From Hofstenia miamia (taxonomy: Eukaryota; Xenacoelomorpha; Acoela), in the NCBI GenBank assembly GCA_004352715.1, contig SCFE01000100.1, positions 1,478,475 to 1,542,474 of the forward strand: a DNA stretch of 64,000 nucleotides, written 5' to 3'. Shown in pieces: positions 1 to 12,640 of the stretch (its first letter is position 1; every line of letters starts with the position of its first letter). A program made the position numbers and the translations under genes. The notes beneath the pieces were generated by a model. The model did no database searches. It was not told where the DNA came from and worked only from the letters and a program-made list of their open reading frames with translations.

Positions 1-205
1 ATGACGAAGCAAAGCTCCCTCATAGGTAAGGCTCAGCAAATGCTGGCCTGGGCCTATCTAGAGGCCAGAGACAGAGGAAAATCCTCTGTATAACTGCCCT
101 CGTAGACGCACTCTACGGCTCTGGGCATAGACGTCGCCGTCTGCTCCTCAGAACAGACAGTCTCACATCACCGTCACCGCCCCCATATGTGCTCCCGCAC
201 ACATG
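1..205. other. GC-richer patch of unknown origin
   Basis: This stretch is visibly richer in G and C than the roughly 70% AT sequence that follows, and the change is abrupt near position 205, where a gypsy pol relic begins. No reading frame in it resembles a family I recognise. It may be the end of another repeat that abuts or interrupts the pol relic, or a contig-edge artefact. Confidence 0.35.
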
Positions 206-1575
206 GCAGCATTTTCAATTTCGTTCTTTAAAGCATTAAAAGCATTAAGAGCAGATTCATTGAGTGGAAATGTGACAGCTTCAGCTAGTGGTTATATTTT
301 GTTTGAAAATTGTGAATCCATTTTGCATAATAAGCAAAAAGGCCAAGTGTCCTCCGAAATGATTGCAAATTGGTAAGCTCCCTTAATACTGTGAATCTTT
401 CTGGGTCCGGTTTTATAATTCCATTTCCAACGCAGTGACCAAGTATTATAATCATCTTTAGAGAGCTAATAGTCCTTGATTAATTAAATTCTAAATTTCG
501 TTGTTTTTATGACTCAAGGAATTTTGTTACATTTATGTCATGCTCTGACTGATCCATTCAACTAAAAGAGACATTATCGAGGTATGGGTGAGTGTTCTTC
601 ACGTTATCTTCATCAACCAGCATATCGATCATCATTTGAAAAGCAGGCACTCCACTTGTTACGCCAAATGGAATACGACAAAACTAGTGCAATCTTCCAT
701 TTGCTTCAAAAACAGTAAACTTTTTGTCACCTTTTGGCAATGTAATTTGATGATAAGTACTTTTAAGATCAAATGTAGATAAATTTTTACAATTTGAGAG
801 CTGGTTAACCACTTCGTCAATCCTAGGAAGTGGGTATGAATCTCACTCATTACACTGATTTACTGTTTGAGAATAATCAATGCATAATCGTTTCTTATGA
901 TAATTAAAATCATCTTTTGCTATCATCACTTGTGCACGCCACGGTGATATACTCGGCTCTATAACTCCACCAGACAGCATTTTCTTGAATTTTTTGATTG
1001 ATAAAATCTTTGTCTTCACTACTAAATTGTCTTGACTTTGTTGCAATTGGCTTACAAAACTGGACGTTTGGAAATAGAGTAGGATTTCTTACAGAATCTG
1101 CTGTAACAGTACAGTGAGCTTTACCATTTAATACCACAAAATCAGGCAATGGCCCACCATATTCGAAGATAAAACGTTTGTGATTCTTTTGGAAATCCTG
1201 CCCAAGGATAACATCATTGCACAACTCTTTCAAAATCTTAAGTTTAGTTGATGGGTAGCTACAGTTCCTGTAAGTAATATTAACAATACAGAATCCATTA
1301 GTTGTGGTAGCACTAAGACCAGTTTGGGCCATGCAGGCGTCCTGACAATCTCTTTAAGTGGAATCCCTAGTTTGGAAACTGCTTCAAAATTCATAAAGCT
1401 GTCAGAACTGGGTAAATCAATGATAGTTGATGAAGACTGATCTGTGATAATAATTTGTGTTGAAGCTGCTGATAAATTTATAGGTGCAGCCTTCAGGTAG
1501 ACCTGAACCACTGGTAGGGTTATCGCGTTTCCACCCTCTGACTTTGAATGTTGAACAGTGGGAAAGCATTGCATG
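206..1575 (-). pseudogene. Decayed Ty3/gypsy pol relic (protease, reverse transcriptase)
   Basis: Read on the minus strand, pieces in different frames follow the order of a Ty3/gypsy pol. About 1574-1330 is a retropepsin-like segment whose expected D-S/T-G active site reads D-L-P. About 1330-1130 is the protease to reverse transcriptase linker, including VILGQDFQKNHKR. About 1050-843 is reverse transcriptase domain 1, including IEPSISPWRAQV and KKRLCIDYSQT. About 840-300 carries broken palm and thumb segments, and about 290-206 resembles the start of the RNase H connection. Stops and frameshifts occur throughout, so no product is expected. The family assignment rests on recognised motifs, not on a search. 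No LTRs were seen. The relic ends abruptly at the GC-richer patch near 205. Confidence 0.8.
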
Positions 1576-2420
1576 GTTTTAACGTTGCAAACTGTTTGTT
1601 GTTGTCCACTTTTCTTTCAGCAAATTTTCTTCAAGCCATTAGGAAATTTAGAAGTTTTGTGTTATTGAAACGCTTATAATAAATATTTACGTTTTTGTGA
1701 TGAAATTTTGCGATTTTTTAAGTTCATTCAAATTATCCCCCAAAATGAAGGAGTAATAGTTAACCTCAAATATTTCTTTTTCTGAAGACCTATTGCTTAC
1801 GTCGCATTAAGGCTTTTCAAATGTAAGGTCCACGATTGTTGGGCCGGGGTTTTAATAACGTAAGTGACTCCATGTATTAGTTATGGTGGCTAGCGGGCAT
1901 TTCTGAAGTTCTTTTGAACACCATAAATCATCATTGCGCATGATGTTTTAGCAAGCTTAATATTTTTAACATTATGCCAAACATGTCATTAGCTTTCATA
2001 GTGTAATATAATTGGTACACACTATAATATTATCAAAATTGTAATCCAAAATGATTGGCAGTTTAGTCTCATTGTTCACTTAACCCTATTTTACAGGAGG
2101 GGTGCGATTTGGCCTCCCCTCGTTATTTTTAGACATAATTCAGACACAGTGTTTTCTTTAACTTGTTCTGCAAATATTGACGAAATGTTTTGACGATAGG
2201 ATCAAAGGTTACAAAGTTATAGTGATTTTAAAAAATATTCCATGAAAAACTGACATCTCTTGAGAATTTCAAAAATAGTGATTTTGTATGTAAAAGCTAT
2301 AAATTGAAACCAAATTTATAATTAAATGTTTTCTATCTTTATTTGCATTATACGCCTTTCTCATGATTCCTATTTCGTAATATTTCTAACATTTTGTGGA
2401 AATAATGAGAAATTAAGAAA

Positions 2421-2423
<3 letters not shown>
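1576..2423. other. No gene seen
   Basis: AT-rich sequence without a supported gene. Near 2083 the string TTAACCCT is followed by a short inverted G/C-rich patch (GAGGGG ... CCCCTC). This looks like the end of a piggyBac-type or other terminal-repeat element, but no matching second end was found. Confidence 0.5.

Positions 2424-2451
<28 letters not shown>
2424..2451. repeat. (TA)n microsatellite
   Basis: Uninterrupted TA dinucleotides directly abut the left end of the mariner-like element, so the element's TA target site lies inside or at the edge of this tract. Confidence 0.9.
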
Positions 2452-2454
<3 letters not shown>

Positions 2455-3041
2455 GGTGTAACAAAAGTAACCAGACGCTTCATTTTACGAGAAATCTAAC
2501 TTTATTCATAAGAGTAGGAATATAAAAACAAATCATTCATAGTAAAATATACAGTGTAGCAAATATAAAACAACTTACTGAGGTTATAATGTCCAAAAAG
2601 ATTAATCATAAAAGAAGAAAGTGTTCATAGAGAATGTTCAAAATGATGACCATCATGTTCACTACATTTGCAAATCCAGTCACGAACAGACCAGCACACC
2701 TTGTTCACCAAATCTAATGCTATAGCACGAATTTCATCGGTAATAGCATTCTTCAGATCGTCCATAGTGTGTGGGTTTCTACCATAAACTTTTATCTTTA
2801 GTAAGTAAGCCTTTATCACTCAAGTCAGTCTCTGATCATCATCCTTGAGTAACGATCAATAGGAATGATGATTTCAAAAATTTGAATGAAAAATCTGAAC
2901 CCCAAATCGATTAATAATATAACATCGCTGTTGCAGCAAGGCGAACCATCACATTTAAATTTCCATCTATTGATGTTTAGCTACGTAACTACAGTTCTTG
3001 CTTTCATTTTGCAACCGTCTGATTACTTTTGTTACACCCTG
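2452..3041 (-). mobile_element. Short Tc1/mariner element with 26-bp inverted repeats
   Basis: The ends are inverted repeats: both begin CAGGGTGTAACAAAAGTAA, followed by one mismatch and a shared CAGACG, giving about 26 bp with one mismatch. Each end is flanked by TA, the target site of the Tc1/mariner superfamily. The 590-bp interior is too short for a full transposase (about 340 codons) and keeps only a C-terminal piece on the minus strand. It is therefore an internally deleted, non-autonomous copy. The near-perfect ends suggest it moved fairly recently, or that purifying constraint on the ends was maintained until mobilisation. Confidence 0.85.
2625..2819 (-). pseudogene. Transposase C-terminal remnant (Tc1/mariner)
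   Basis: A 64-residue frame inside the element. It contains GRNPHTMDDLKNAITDEIRA and ends CSEHDGHHFEHSL, which resembles the extreme C-terminus of Tc1/mariner transposases (a helix after the last catalytic acid, then a G-G-H-F-E-H-L-like tail). None of the catalytic DDE/D residues are present. The ATG used by the open frame is probably internal to the original protein. It is non-functional as an enzyme. Confidence 0.7.
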
Positions 3042-3130
3042 TATATATATATTAATTCAAATAAACAATATTATATTCATTGTCAGTTTATTTGAATTAA
3101 AATATTAATCTCAGTAAATTACCATTTGAA

Positions 3131-3606
3131 TATATATATATATATATANNNNNNNNNNNNNNNNNNNNNNNNNNNNNNNNNNNNNNNNNNNNNNNNNNNN
3201 NNNNNNNNNNNNNNNNNNNNNNNNNNNNNNNNNNNNNNNNNNNNNNNNNNNNNNNNNNNNNNNNNNNNNNNNNNNNNNNNNNNNNNNNNNNNNNNNNNNN
3301 NNNNNNNNNNNNNNNNNNNNNNNNNNNNNNNNNNNNNNNNNNNNNNNNNNNNNNNNNNNNNNNNNNNNNNNNNNNNNNNNNNNNNNNNNNNNNNNNNNNN
3401 NNNNNNNNNNNNNNNNNNNNNNNNNNNNNNNNNNNNNNNNNNNNNNNNNNNNNNNNNNNNNNNNNNNNNNNNNNNNNNNNNNNNNNNNNNNNNNNNNNNN
3501 NNNNNNNNNNNNNNNNNNNNNNNNNNNNNNNNNNNNNNNNNNNNNNNNNNNNNNNNATATATATATATTTTTTATATTTATATATATATATATATATACA
3601 TATATA
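3131..3606. other. Assembly gap (3149-3556) flanked by (TA)n
   Basis: 408 N bases sit between TA dinucleotide tracts at about 3131-3148 and 3557-3606. The assembly probably broke in a long TA microsatellite. Any open frame crossing the N run is meaningless. Confidence 0.9.
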
Positions 3607-4124
3607 TACAAATATTCCTGAGTTGTCCCATTTCAACGACATGGCTTTTTTTAATCTTTTATGTTCATTTAAGCAGATATCATGTAAATAGTTCTTCTGT
3701 TAAGCTGAAATTTTTCTACACATGTAATTCTCCATACAGAATGATTATGTTCTAGATTACAGACACAGTTTTACTGTGACATGAGATCTATATCTTTCAA
3801 TTGATTTAAGCATCACTATATTTATATGTGCGATGTCATTAAAATACTTAGAATTAGTATGATATGTCAGGTACTATATATATATAAATATAGCCTTGGA
3901 TAATAAGGATATAAAGCATTTTGTTTTTTTTTGAAAAGACTAAATTTATGTTCAAAGTTGCTCAACTATTTACATTAACATTGGTATTATACTCTTGGCT
4001 TAGACTAACAATTTTTTCAAGATGTCATAGAATGTGTCGAAAAAGAAATCGTGAGTTACTCAATTATTATTGATCCGATCGGCATTGGACTAGGTACAAT
4101 CGCTTTCTGATGAAAATTACATAN

Positions 4125-4157
<33 letters not shown>

Positions 4158-6548
4158 CTAAGTCAAAGTCAGGTAACTATTACCAAAATTTGATGTTAAT
4201 ATTTCAATCAATTCAAAAGTTATAGAGATGGAGCACTAAGGACTTCAAAGGCCCGGAGTTCAGAAGCCCTCTATTAGTCGGACATTTAATTTCAATTAAA
4301 GCTTTTCTACTTGTGATTGTTAAACTTTAATACTTTTAATTTAAAACCTATTGCAAAATTAAATTGATTAATTAATTGAAGTGGAACTGGTCAGGATATA
4401 ATAATGCACCATATACGATAGATTCCGTATTTAGAGGTTAAGGCAAAAGGCTTTAATAACATTTTACGATTTTAGCTAAATATGTCTCCTTTTTCGACCA
4501 ACGCCCAAATATATAAATTTCAAACTCTCACACTTTTTTATATTTTTCAAACTTTGTTCAAAACCATTTTGAACTAATTCCTATGAACACGCTTTTTTAT
4601 ATATGAAAACCCATTTCAAATAACCTCCTTTGCTTTAAATATGAATGAATTTATTTCCATTATATGGTATTACAACTAAGTGAAGCATTTTTTTCTGAGA
4701 CATTTAGCAACAACTTACAAAATTGACTCTTATGTAGGAATTTATTTGATATTAGATTAGCCAATATCGGTGTTGGAAAATTCGACATCATAAATCCTAC
4801 ACGATATCAATATTCAGTTGTCGTCAATTTAGCGTATATCAACCATATTTTTATTAAGGGTGCAAAATGCAATCTCCAACAACATATCTTTAAAAAATTA
4901 AAATTGTGATTAGCTGAAAGCTTACGGAAAATGAAATTAGTTTTTTCCATTTCCTGAAAAAATTGTGTCAATAGTTTTGCCTAGAGTTTTATGGACATTT
5001 TGTCAGAGGGTATTAACTTAATATTGGGTGCAAATTTGCATACAAAATAGGGTTGATCCTTGGAAATTTCAATTAATCTACTATTAAGAACTGGAAGTGT
5101 CATGTCTAAAACCCAGTCTGATCCTGTCCAATCCGGTTCAACTGGTTTGGTTCTCAAAATTGCGGTCCTGTCGGTACGAAATTTTCTTAATCTTATTTGC
5201 AAATTTTGTAATTTACCGTTCTCTTTTTTATTTCAATGCAATGTACATATAATAATATATATGTACTTATACTCATATCAAAATATGTACAATTAATAAT
5301 TTAGAGTAAAATAACATTCGACGTATTAGTTAATTGTCAAAATCAAGTCGCCCATTGCTGGTTTCCTAATCTAATAAATTATCACCTTCCTCAAAGGCAG
5401 AATTCATTCTGAAATTGATTCATACAAGTACATTATGTACGAATACTTACGGTTTCAAAGAAATTTTAAAAATTATGTATTTCAATTTAAGAACTTTTTT
5501 TCTTTTGACTACATAGGGTCTCTCGACACCCAGTCGTTAAATCAGAGATCGAATGTCATTTGAATAATTTTTCCTTATAGTTATTTCTAGTAATATAAAA
5601 TGCAATTAGTAAATAAAAAACGAAAAAAATGTTATACTTTGTAGTCTCATGTACGTGAAAGGTTTAAAAGTATACAGTCGGGCCACGTCCTTCCACTGCA
5701 GTCTTATTAGGTCCAGCCTGGTCTGGGTGCTGCAAAAAGCGTACCACATCCAGTTCTGTTACTAATCAGTGGTCTATGAGTGGATCTTATCTATCAGATG
5801 TGATACATATCAAAGCAGATGTCAAATGCATATTTTTACAGTATTAATGTAATTACGAATAATGCATTTTGTTATTTGTTAATCCGTTTAGAAATGAAAG
5901 ACTAGTACTATATACTTGATTCAAGATTACAGCTGCTATGAAAATATAATCAATGGGTCTAATATTGAATTTTTTACTGGATTCATGAAATTTAGATGTA
6001 ACATTTATAAGGCAATATGAGTAATAATAATTCTTACTAATTCCTAAAACAGGAGACCAATCAGAAAAGATTAAGTTGTGATTGGTCACACAACAAATAG
6101 TCATTGTGATCACATGACAAGTGTGTGTATATATAAATGAGACCACCTTGTCTTTTCAGTATTTTCTTTAGTTTTCACAAAGGTAAGATTTGGATATGTT
6201 GTATTACGCTGCCTAAATTTGAAAAAAATTAATCTGTAATCAATTTTGTGAATTATTGTTCGAATCAACATGGACTAGTATTAATTGATAGCTATTCACG
6301 CACGTTATTAATTCAATTAATTATCAATTATTTTATAAATTCTATGTAAAATCAGTTGAAAGGTTAGTACAGCAATAAATATTCTTAAATGCAAGTAAAA
6401 ACAAAAAAATTTTGGATTGGTGGCATTTATTTGTTGTAGACAAAATTAAATTTTTGAGTCTTCTTATCTTTATTTGAAAAATATCTTTTAATAATGTTCT
6501 TAGTTTAGATCACTTTCGTTTTCAAAAGATGATTGAAATTCAAAACAA
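3607..6548. other. No gene seen; upstream of the GPCR
   Basis: AT-rich sequence. It includes a TA microsatellite with a single N at 4124 (about 4121-4155) and a slightly GC-richer patch at about 5660-5800. Short frames at 4981-5296 and 5853-6146 have no recognisable similarity. Promoter elements for the GPCR at 6549 could not be identified with confidence. Confidence 0.5.
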
Positions 6549-8970
6549 ATGACAAACTCTACTGACATATACAATGCCTTTGAATCCAAAATATTAGGCT
6601 ATGTTGCTTTGCTGGGGTTTCTAATATGCTGTCTGGGAGTACTGCTTAATGTACTTTGTTATCTAACCGCGCATCAGCTGAATATTAAAAATTCTGCAAT
6701 TACATTAATCAAGTGTGCTGCTATTTGGGACACCATTGCAATTATACACGATGGCTACTTCGAACTTGGAGGTTTATATTTTGGCTTCAATCTGCTGAAC
6801 ACTAGCCAAATTATATGCAAGGTAAATAACAAACAGTATTTATATTCATGTGGTGACTGATTCTTTGGTATTTCTAAATAACAAATTTATACATTTTTGT
6901 TCCAAAGTTTTGGAACCAAATTTTTCTATTTTATTAATTAGTAAATTTTCACTTAATAATACTGCAATAAATTTCTTGCACATTTATATTAAATATTTTC
7001 ATCTATATTTGCAACTACATAATTTCAAGAATAATCTGCACAAAAGTTCTAGTTATACTAAGAATTAAGTAATTGATTTTTAGATTATATTTTTTGTGAA
7101 ATTTTATGAAATCATTCGCAAGGGGAATTGCTTTTTTAACAAAATTTCGATTATATACTTAAATTATAAATTTCTATTTTTGTGCAAGACAAAGTTATTT
7201 TGCAATACATTTCGTTTCATGAATTGTTAATTCAACATTCAAAACAATTTAGATATTGCTTGGAATTTTGGAAACTGGCAAGATTTTTCTATTATCACAA
7301 ATTTTAATGTAAATTGTAGATAATACATAGAACTAATCTCTGACATTCAGTCAATGTCGGGTTTTGCTAATGTTAATAGAGTTAATACCATGAAAACACA
7401 TATAAATCAACTATTTAATATTAGATTTAAAAATTCTGAACCAGCAGTTCATCTTCAAATAATTGTTCGTGTGTTTGATGTACGGTGCTGTCGGAAAGTT
7501 TGGGCAACCATTGTAAAATGCTGTAAATTTTTGTCTAAAACTAATTTTACAGTGTTTTATAAGGGTGGGCGAAGACTTATTGACAACACTATTTATTGAT
7601 CTATTATGTTTTTACATATACAATCGGGTCTAACCTTTGTATTGTTCGTTTAAATTCATTTCATTTCAATATTTCCATCCTATTTCGATATTTATTCTCA
7701 ATTTCAAAAAATTTGCAAAATTTGCTTGAAGTCATTTAGATGAATATTGAAAAGAATTTGATTACAAAATAATGTGACAAAATTTAAAAATGAAAATTAT
7801 AATTTATTTGTCTTTAAAAACTACTAGAAAGTTTGTGGTAAGAGTTACAAATTGAAAGTTTATTTGTATAATTATGTAAATAATTATAAAATATAGCAAA
7901 ATTCCATCTATGGTCTATATCTCGCCCTTATTTACAGCTATGTAAAAATGAGGCTTACGAAACTTGCATTTATTGATTCAATGCTTGCATCAGTGTTCGA
8001 CATTGGCAAAAATTATACTAGTACATATACTAGTATAAAAAGTACATAAATTAGGAAATGCGCGTACATGTAGTTAAAATCTAGCAAATTCCAGCAATAG
8101 ATTTGCTAGAGGCAACGCATGGAAATGGTTTTGCTTTGAGCTAGAAGAAGAAATAATAATGCTATACTTTCTAATTAATCATTATCCGGGTTATGCTACG
8201 TGTATATCTTATAAGTTTCAAGCATTTTTTCTAAATGATTTGAAATTTTGAATACAATAAATTTAAGTTTTCTTTGTAATTGTCTTATATTGAGGTCACA
8301 TTTAAATGTACTAGTTTGTATATTTTGCTATAACAAAGATGTTTATTTTTAGTTACTCTCTTTTCACAACTACGGAAGTACCTTCTCCGGCTTTTACCAT
8401 ATGCTCTTCCTTGCCTGGGATCGCGTGATTGCAATACGTTTTCCTATATGGTATAAACACAACAGTAATCCGCAGCTTGGCCACAGAATCAGCTTTTTAG
8501 CAGTCGTTTTTGCGTACTGCATAAATGTGCCGAGCATTCTGAAGTTTCGCATTGTGAAATCAGATTGTGTGTTTAAAGCTGATGCTAAGTTTATATATTG
8601 GTATACAAATATTCACGTACCAATATTTGCATTCCTCTTGCCTTTTACAGGTGTTTTGTTGTCTAATATGTATTTTGCTTATTCATTGCGTGCTCGGAAG
8701 ATGCACAATTCCGTAGAAAGACGTCTAACTGTTATGTTGTTAACTAATAGCGTAGTGTTTTGTGTTTTAACATTTACCGGTGTTTCTCTTAAATCAATCC
8801 ATCATAACTTTCACCCGAAAACCCAACAAGAGAAAATAGTAATAAAACTGACTTCTAGAATTCAATATATCATGGGGATTTCAAACGCATCCGTTAACTT
8901 TATATTTTACTACATAAGTGGACCAATGTTCCGTGCAGCATTTGCGAATCTCTTTCACATATCTAAATAA
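6549..8970 (+). CDS. Class A (rhodopsin-like) G protein-coupled receptor, peptide-receptor type, two exons
   Basis: Exons 6549-6821 and 8353-8970 join in phase 0 across a GT-AG intron (AAG/gtaaat ... tttttag/TTA), giving 296 residues. A seven-transmembrane receptor is predicted for the plasma membrane. The N-terminus is short, with an N-S-T glycosylation sequon at residue 3. TM1 carries LLNVL (N34, position 1.50); TM2 carries the conserved Asp in IWDTIA (D61, 2.50). The TM3 cysteine is C90, and exactly 25 residues later is R115 of a DRV motif in place of DRY, as expected for 3.25 and 3.50. C163 in loop 2 is its probable disulphide partner. Loop 3 is short. TM6 lacks the usual CWxP, and TM7 reads NASVNFIFYYISG instead of NPxxY, a form common in invertebrate neuropeptide receptors. 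The start is the first in-frame ATG. The ligand is unknown. No stops or frameshifts occur. Confidence 0.85.
6822..8352 (+). other. Intron of the GPCR gene
   Basis: 1531-bp AT-rich intron, splitting the gene just after the TM3 cysteine codon and the following lysine. It has a canonical gtaaat donor and a T-rich acceptor ending tttttag. The short open frame at 7354-7599 has no recognisable similarity. Confidence 0.8.
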
Positions 8971-10658
8971 CAATTGTTCGTTTTATATTTAACTACATAT
9001 ACATTTGCACGCGCAATTATTAAGTGTGACCAAAAATTATAATCGTAGGTTTATTATCCTAAAATAACTTCGTTGTTTATATTGTATTCACATGCTTATA
9101 TAAAGCCTGCATGCATGTTTTAATCAATATTTCGATTAGCATGAGTAGCCAAAAGTTGATTTTCAAAGTATTTCTAACTTTTTCAAGTATAATAGTTTCT
9201 TTAAAAGTTTTATCGATTCCATACAATGGATTTCTATACAATGCATAGCATTTCATTTCGACTGAATATATTATCTGAAAGGCTGCTATATTTTGAAGTA
9301 TTTTGTCTAGTCATTTATACGTCTTCTTTTGCTCCTCGCAGATTTACTTTAGTATTTAGTATTCGCAGAATATTTTAATATAATAGTCAAGCAATTTTAA
9401 TTACTGTACACTTTTGCTCTTACAATTTTAATATTTTTATACATTTTATATATCAATGAAATGGAAATATTTTTGATAATTTCAAATCAATTATATTGAA
9501 AAAACTAGTTGTTATATAATGGTATGTTTCAAAAGTAAACAATTTGTTTCTTTAAAGTGATTTCCCATAAACTAGATTATAATTTGCCAGTGAGGTTAAT
9601 TATAAAAATATAGCCAAAATTTGTACTTACATTATTTCTTTTTTTTATTAAAAAGCTATTTTTCAAAAATATTGTCAACCTCAGGTTTACAAGTTTACTT
9701 TCGTGCTATTCTGATATGTTGTTCTATTGCTGAAATATCGCAGCCTTCAGTTTAGTAGGTTCTCTAAGTTGTCACGTAGCTTCTATAATGAAAAGTATAA
9801 AAATGAAATTATTTCTTATCCATATGATTTAATCAATTTTAGAATTTGACAGTGCAAGAAGAACTAGAATAACATCACAGTAAACAAACTAAGTGGTTTT
9901 AAAATTTTAGTAGAATTTACAAGATAGCTTGAGTAATTCATAGAACAACGTTAAATATCAACATGAAGCAATACCATGTGTGATGCCTTGTGCAGTGAAA
10001 TTAACGCATTTCAACGTTTTACTAATTCAAATTTAAAAAAGTGATAGCTAAGTTCATTGCACTGAAATGGGCTAAAAAACTTAAAATTAACAATACTTTC
10101 TAGCTTTTCTTTGCAATTGTTTACCTATATTATCATCAGTATATGTTGTACTGCATCGATGTCCTGTTATTCCATAGTGGTCTTTATATGAGAAAAAATT
10201 AATTGAAAAGCTTGGTAATGGCTTCTTTAAATAATTAAGTGGCATGAGATAGTTTATTGCATGTTTCAATAGCAACAAGAAAGCATTTTATTATTTTTAT
10301 CTATCAATTCTCAAATATTTCTGTAAATGATTGCTGAATATAGAAGTATTCGATGAATTTTTACATTGTCCATAATTAGTGATTTTATGCTGAAGTTGGA
10401 ATATATGGATGCTGCTTAGAAATACATAATAGCTACCGAAGTCTTTATTTGATGTAATTGAATTGTTCTGAAATAACTAAAAATATTTTAAGAAATAATA
10501 TTAAAATGTTGGGGAAATTTTCAATCTTTGCATACATAAATATGTAACAATTTTAAAAACAATTGGGCGAAAAAAAAGTTTAATTCATGATGGGCCAATA
10601 ATCAGAACATATATCGTTGATATTCATAATACCTAATTTATGGTATACCAATACATCG
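8971..10658. other. No gene seen downstream of the GPCR
   Basis: AT-rich sequence without supported genes or recognisable repeats. The first part must include the GPCR 3' untranslated region, but I could not fix a polyadenylation site. Confidence 0.5.
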
Positions 10659-10694
<36 letters not shown>

Positions 10695-10705
10695 ATATAT
10701 ATATA
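10659..10705. repeat. (TA)n microsatellite
   Basis: TA dinucleotide tract with one interruption, about 100 bp before an assembly gap. Confidence 0.9.
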
Positions 10706-10803
10706 CAATAAACATTAAATTATTATGGACATCCAGAATTTATTACAGAAAGTGTTTTCGAAAATGTCCATGAAATGCCAATTGTTTTATATTCATTCCA
10801 GCT

Positions 10804-11624
10804 NNNNNNNNNNNNNNNNNNNNNNNNNNNNNNNNNNNNNNNNNNNNNNNNNNNNNNNNNNNNNNNNNNNNNNNNNNNNNNNNNNNNNNNNNNNNNNNNN
10901 NNNNNNNNNNNNNNNNNNNNNNNNNNNNNNNNNNNNNNNNNNNNNNNNNNNNNNNNNNNNNNNNNNNNNNNNNNNNNNNNNNNNNNNNNNNNNNNNNNNN
11001 NNNNNNNNNNNNNNNNNNNNNNNNNNNNNNNNNNNNNNNNNNNNNNNNNNNNNNNNNNNNNNNNNNNNNNNNNNNNNNNNNNNNNNNNNNNNNNNNNNNN
11101 NNNNNNNNNNNNNNNNNNNNNNNNNNNNNNNNNNNNNNNNNNNNNNNNNNNNNNNNNNNNNNNNNNNNNNNNNNNNNNNNNNNNNNNNNNNNNNNNNNNN
11201 NNNNNNNNNNNNNNNNNNNNNNNNNNNNNNNNNNNNNNNNNNNNNNNNNNNNNNNNNNNNNNNNNNNNNNNNNNNNNNNNNNNNNNNNNNNNNNNNNNNN
11301 NNNNNNNNNNNNNNNNNNNNNNNNNNNNNNNNNNNNNNNNNNNNNNNNNNNNNNNNNNNNNNNNNNNNNNNNNNNNNNNNNNNNNNNNNNNNNNNNNNNN
11401 NNNNNNNNNNNNNNNNNNNNNNNNNNNNNNNNNNNNNNNNNNNNNNNNNNNNNNNNNNNNNNNNNNNNNNNNNNNNNNNNNNNNNNNNNNNNNNNNNNNN
11501 NNNNNNNNNNNNNNNNNNNNNNNNNNNNNNNNNNNNNNNNNNNNNNNNNNNNNNNNNNNNNNNNNNNNNNNNNNNNNNNNNNNNNNNNNNNNNNNNNNNN
11601 NNNNNNNNNNNNNNNNNNNNNNNN
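10804..11624. other. Assembly gap
   Basis: 821 N bases. The gypsy relic that follows probably begins inside this gap. Confidence 0.95.
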
Positions 11625-11636
11625 TATATATATATT

Positions 11637-12640
11637 AAGACATTGTACACTTGCCCCTGAAGACCTGCCCTTGAAGTTAGATAGCGTCTCTTGGAGTTCA
11701 GTTGAACAGTTGAAGACATATCCAAATTCCATGATGTAATTCAAAAGTTTGAATTCTACTTTGCATGGTCTGGAAATGAAACATTTGAAAGGTTCATGCT
11801 CTTTAATCAGAAACGACAAGGAATAAAAATCGACCAATTTGTTAATCTTCTAAGAAAGAGAGCACCTAACTGCAAATTTGAGAATCTTTGTGACTCACTA
11901 ATCTTTGACAAAATCGTTCTGTCAATGGAAGACGAAGCTCTACACGAACGATTGTTGAGAGGACCAAACCTCGACTTAAATAAAATAATAAGTATATGCA
12001 AATGTTATGAGGAAGCAAGTGAACAACTAAAATCGATTCACCCCATTGTCCAGGATGATCAATCACAAACAAAAATCAAAAGGGAACTTCAGCTGGATGC
12101 CCAATTATAGATACAAGAAGTCAGATACCAGAAACACCAATTTTACTGAGCCCCAACAAATTAATTGCACACAATGTGGAATCATTCACAGGAGAAGACA
12201 ATGTCCAGCTTATGGGGAACTTTGCAATAAATGTAAGGGATCAAACCATTTCTCAAAAATGTGTAGCCCATCTTCGGAGAAAACGTGTAGATGTTGTTCA
12301 AGATCCGGTGTATTCAAGTGATGAAAGTGGTGCAGACTATATCTGTGATGACGTAACGAACACCTATACGCAAACAAAGAGAGTCAAAACGATTGAGACA
12401 ATGGTCACCATTAATAATCAAGCCCTTAAAATAAAAGTGGATTCTGGAGCGCAGTGCAACGTTCTTTCTTCAAATTATTTCTTGTCTCTTGGATTGTCAA
12501 AGAGCCTCATTAAAAATCACAAGCTCGATTATCAGCCTATAGAGGAAATAAAATACCAGTTAAAGGAGCATGCATTTTACCAATAATATTGGGAAAGAAT
12601 AAACATCAATCGATGGCCAGATTTATGTAGTAAAAATGGG
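11637..12640 (+). pseudogene. Ty3/gypsy gag-protease relic
   Basis: Three overlapping frames follow gag to protease order. 11796-12110 is a gag-like helical segment that ends in a stop. 12046-12321 carries a Cys/His-rich nucleocapsid segment, CTQCGIIHRRRQCPAYG followed by LCNKCKGSNHFSKMC, an arrangement typical of invertebrate K02A2.6-like gypsy elements. 12176-12586 carries the retropepsin active-site segment KVDSGAQCNVLSS, with an intact D-S-G. Frameshifts separate the pieces. The reverse transcriptase and everything downstream is missing, either lost or inside the N gap that starts at 12801. The 5' part is likely hidden in the preceding gap. Confidence 0.8.

Noticed and set aside
2083-2130. 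TTAACCCT with an inverted G/C patch as a second piggyBac
   Set aside because: Only one end was found. No opposite end with TTAA lies within a reasonable distance and no transposase frame follows.
3097-3755. Open frames crossing the N run
   Set aside because: The frames consist almost wholly of unknown bases and TA repeats. The same applies to frames over the gaps at 10804, 12801, 15858, 17943, 27947 and 33285.
4981-5296. Paired short frames on opposite strands
   Set aside because: The frames mirror a patch of repeated CTGTCC/GGTTC-like words and show no protein-like conservation.
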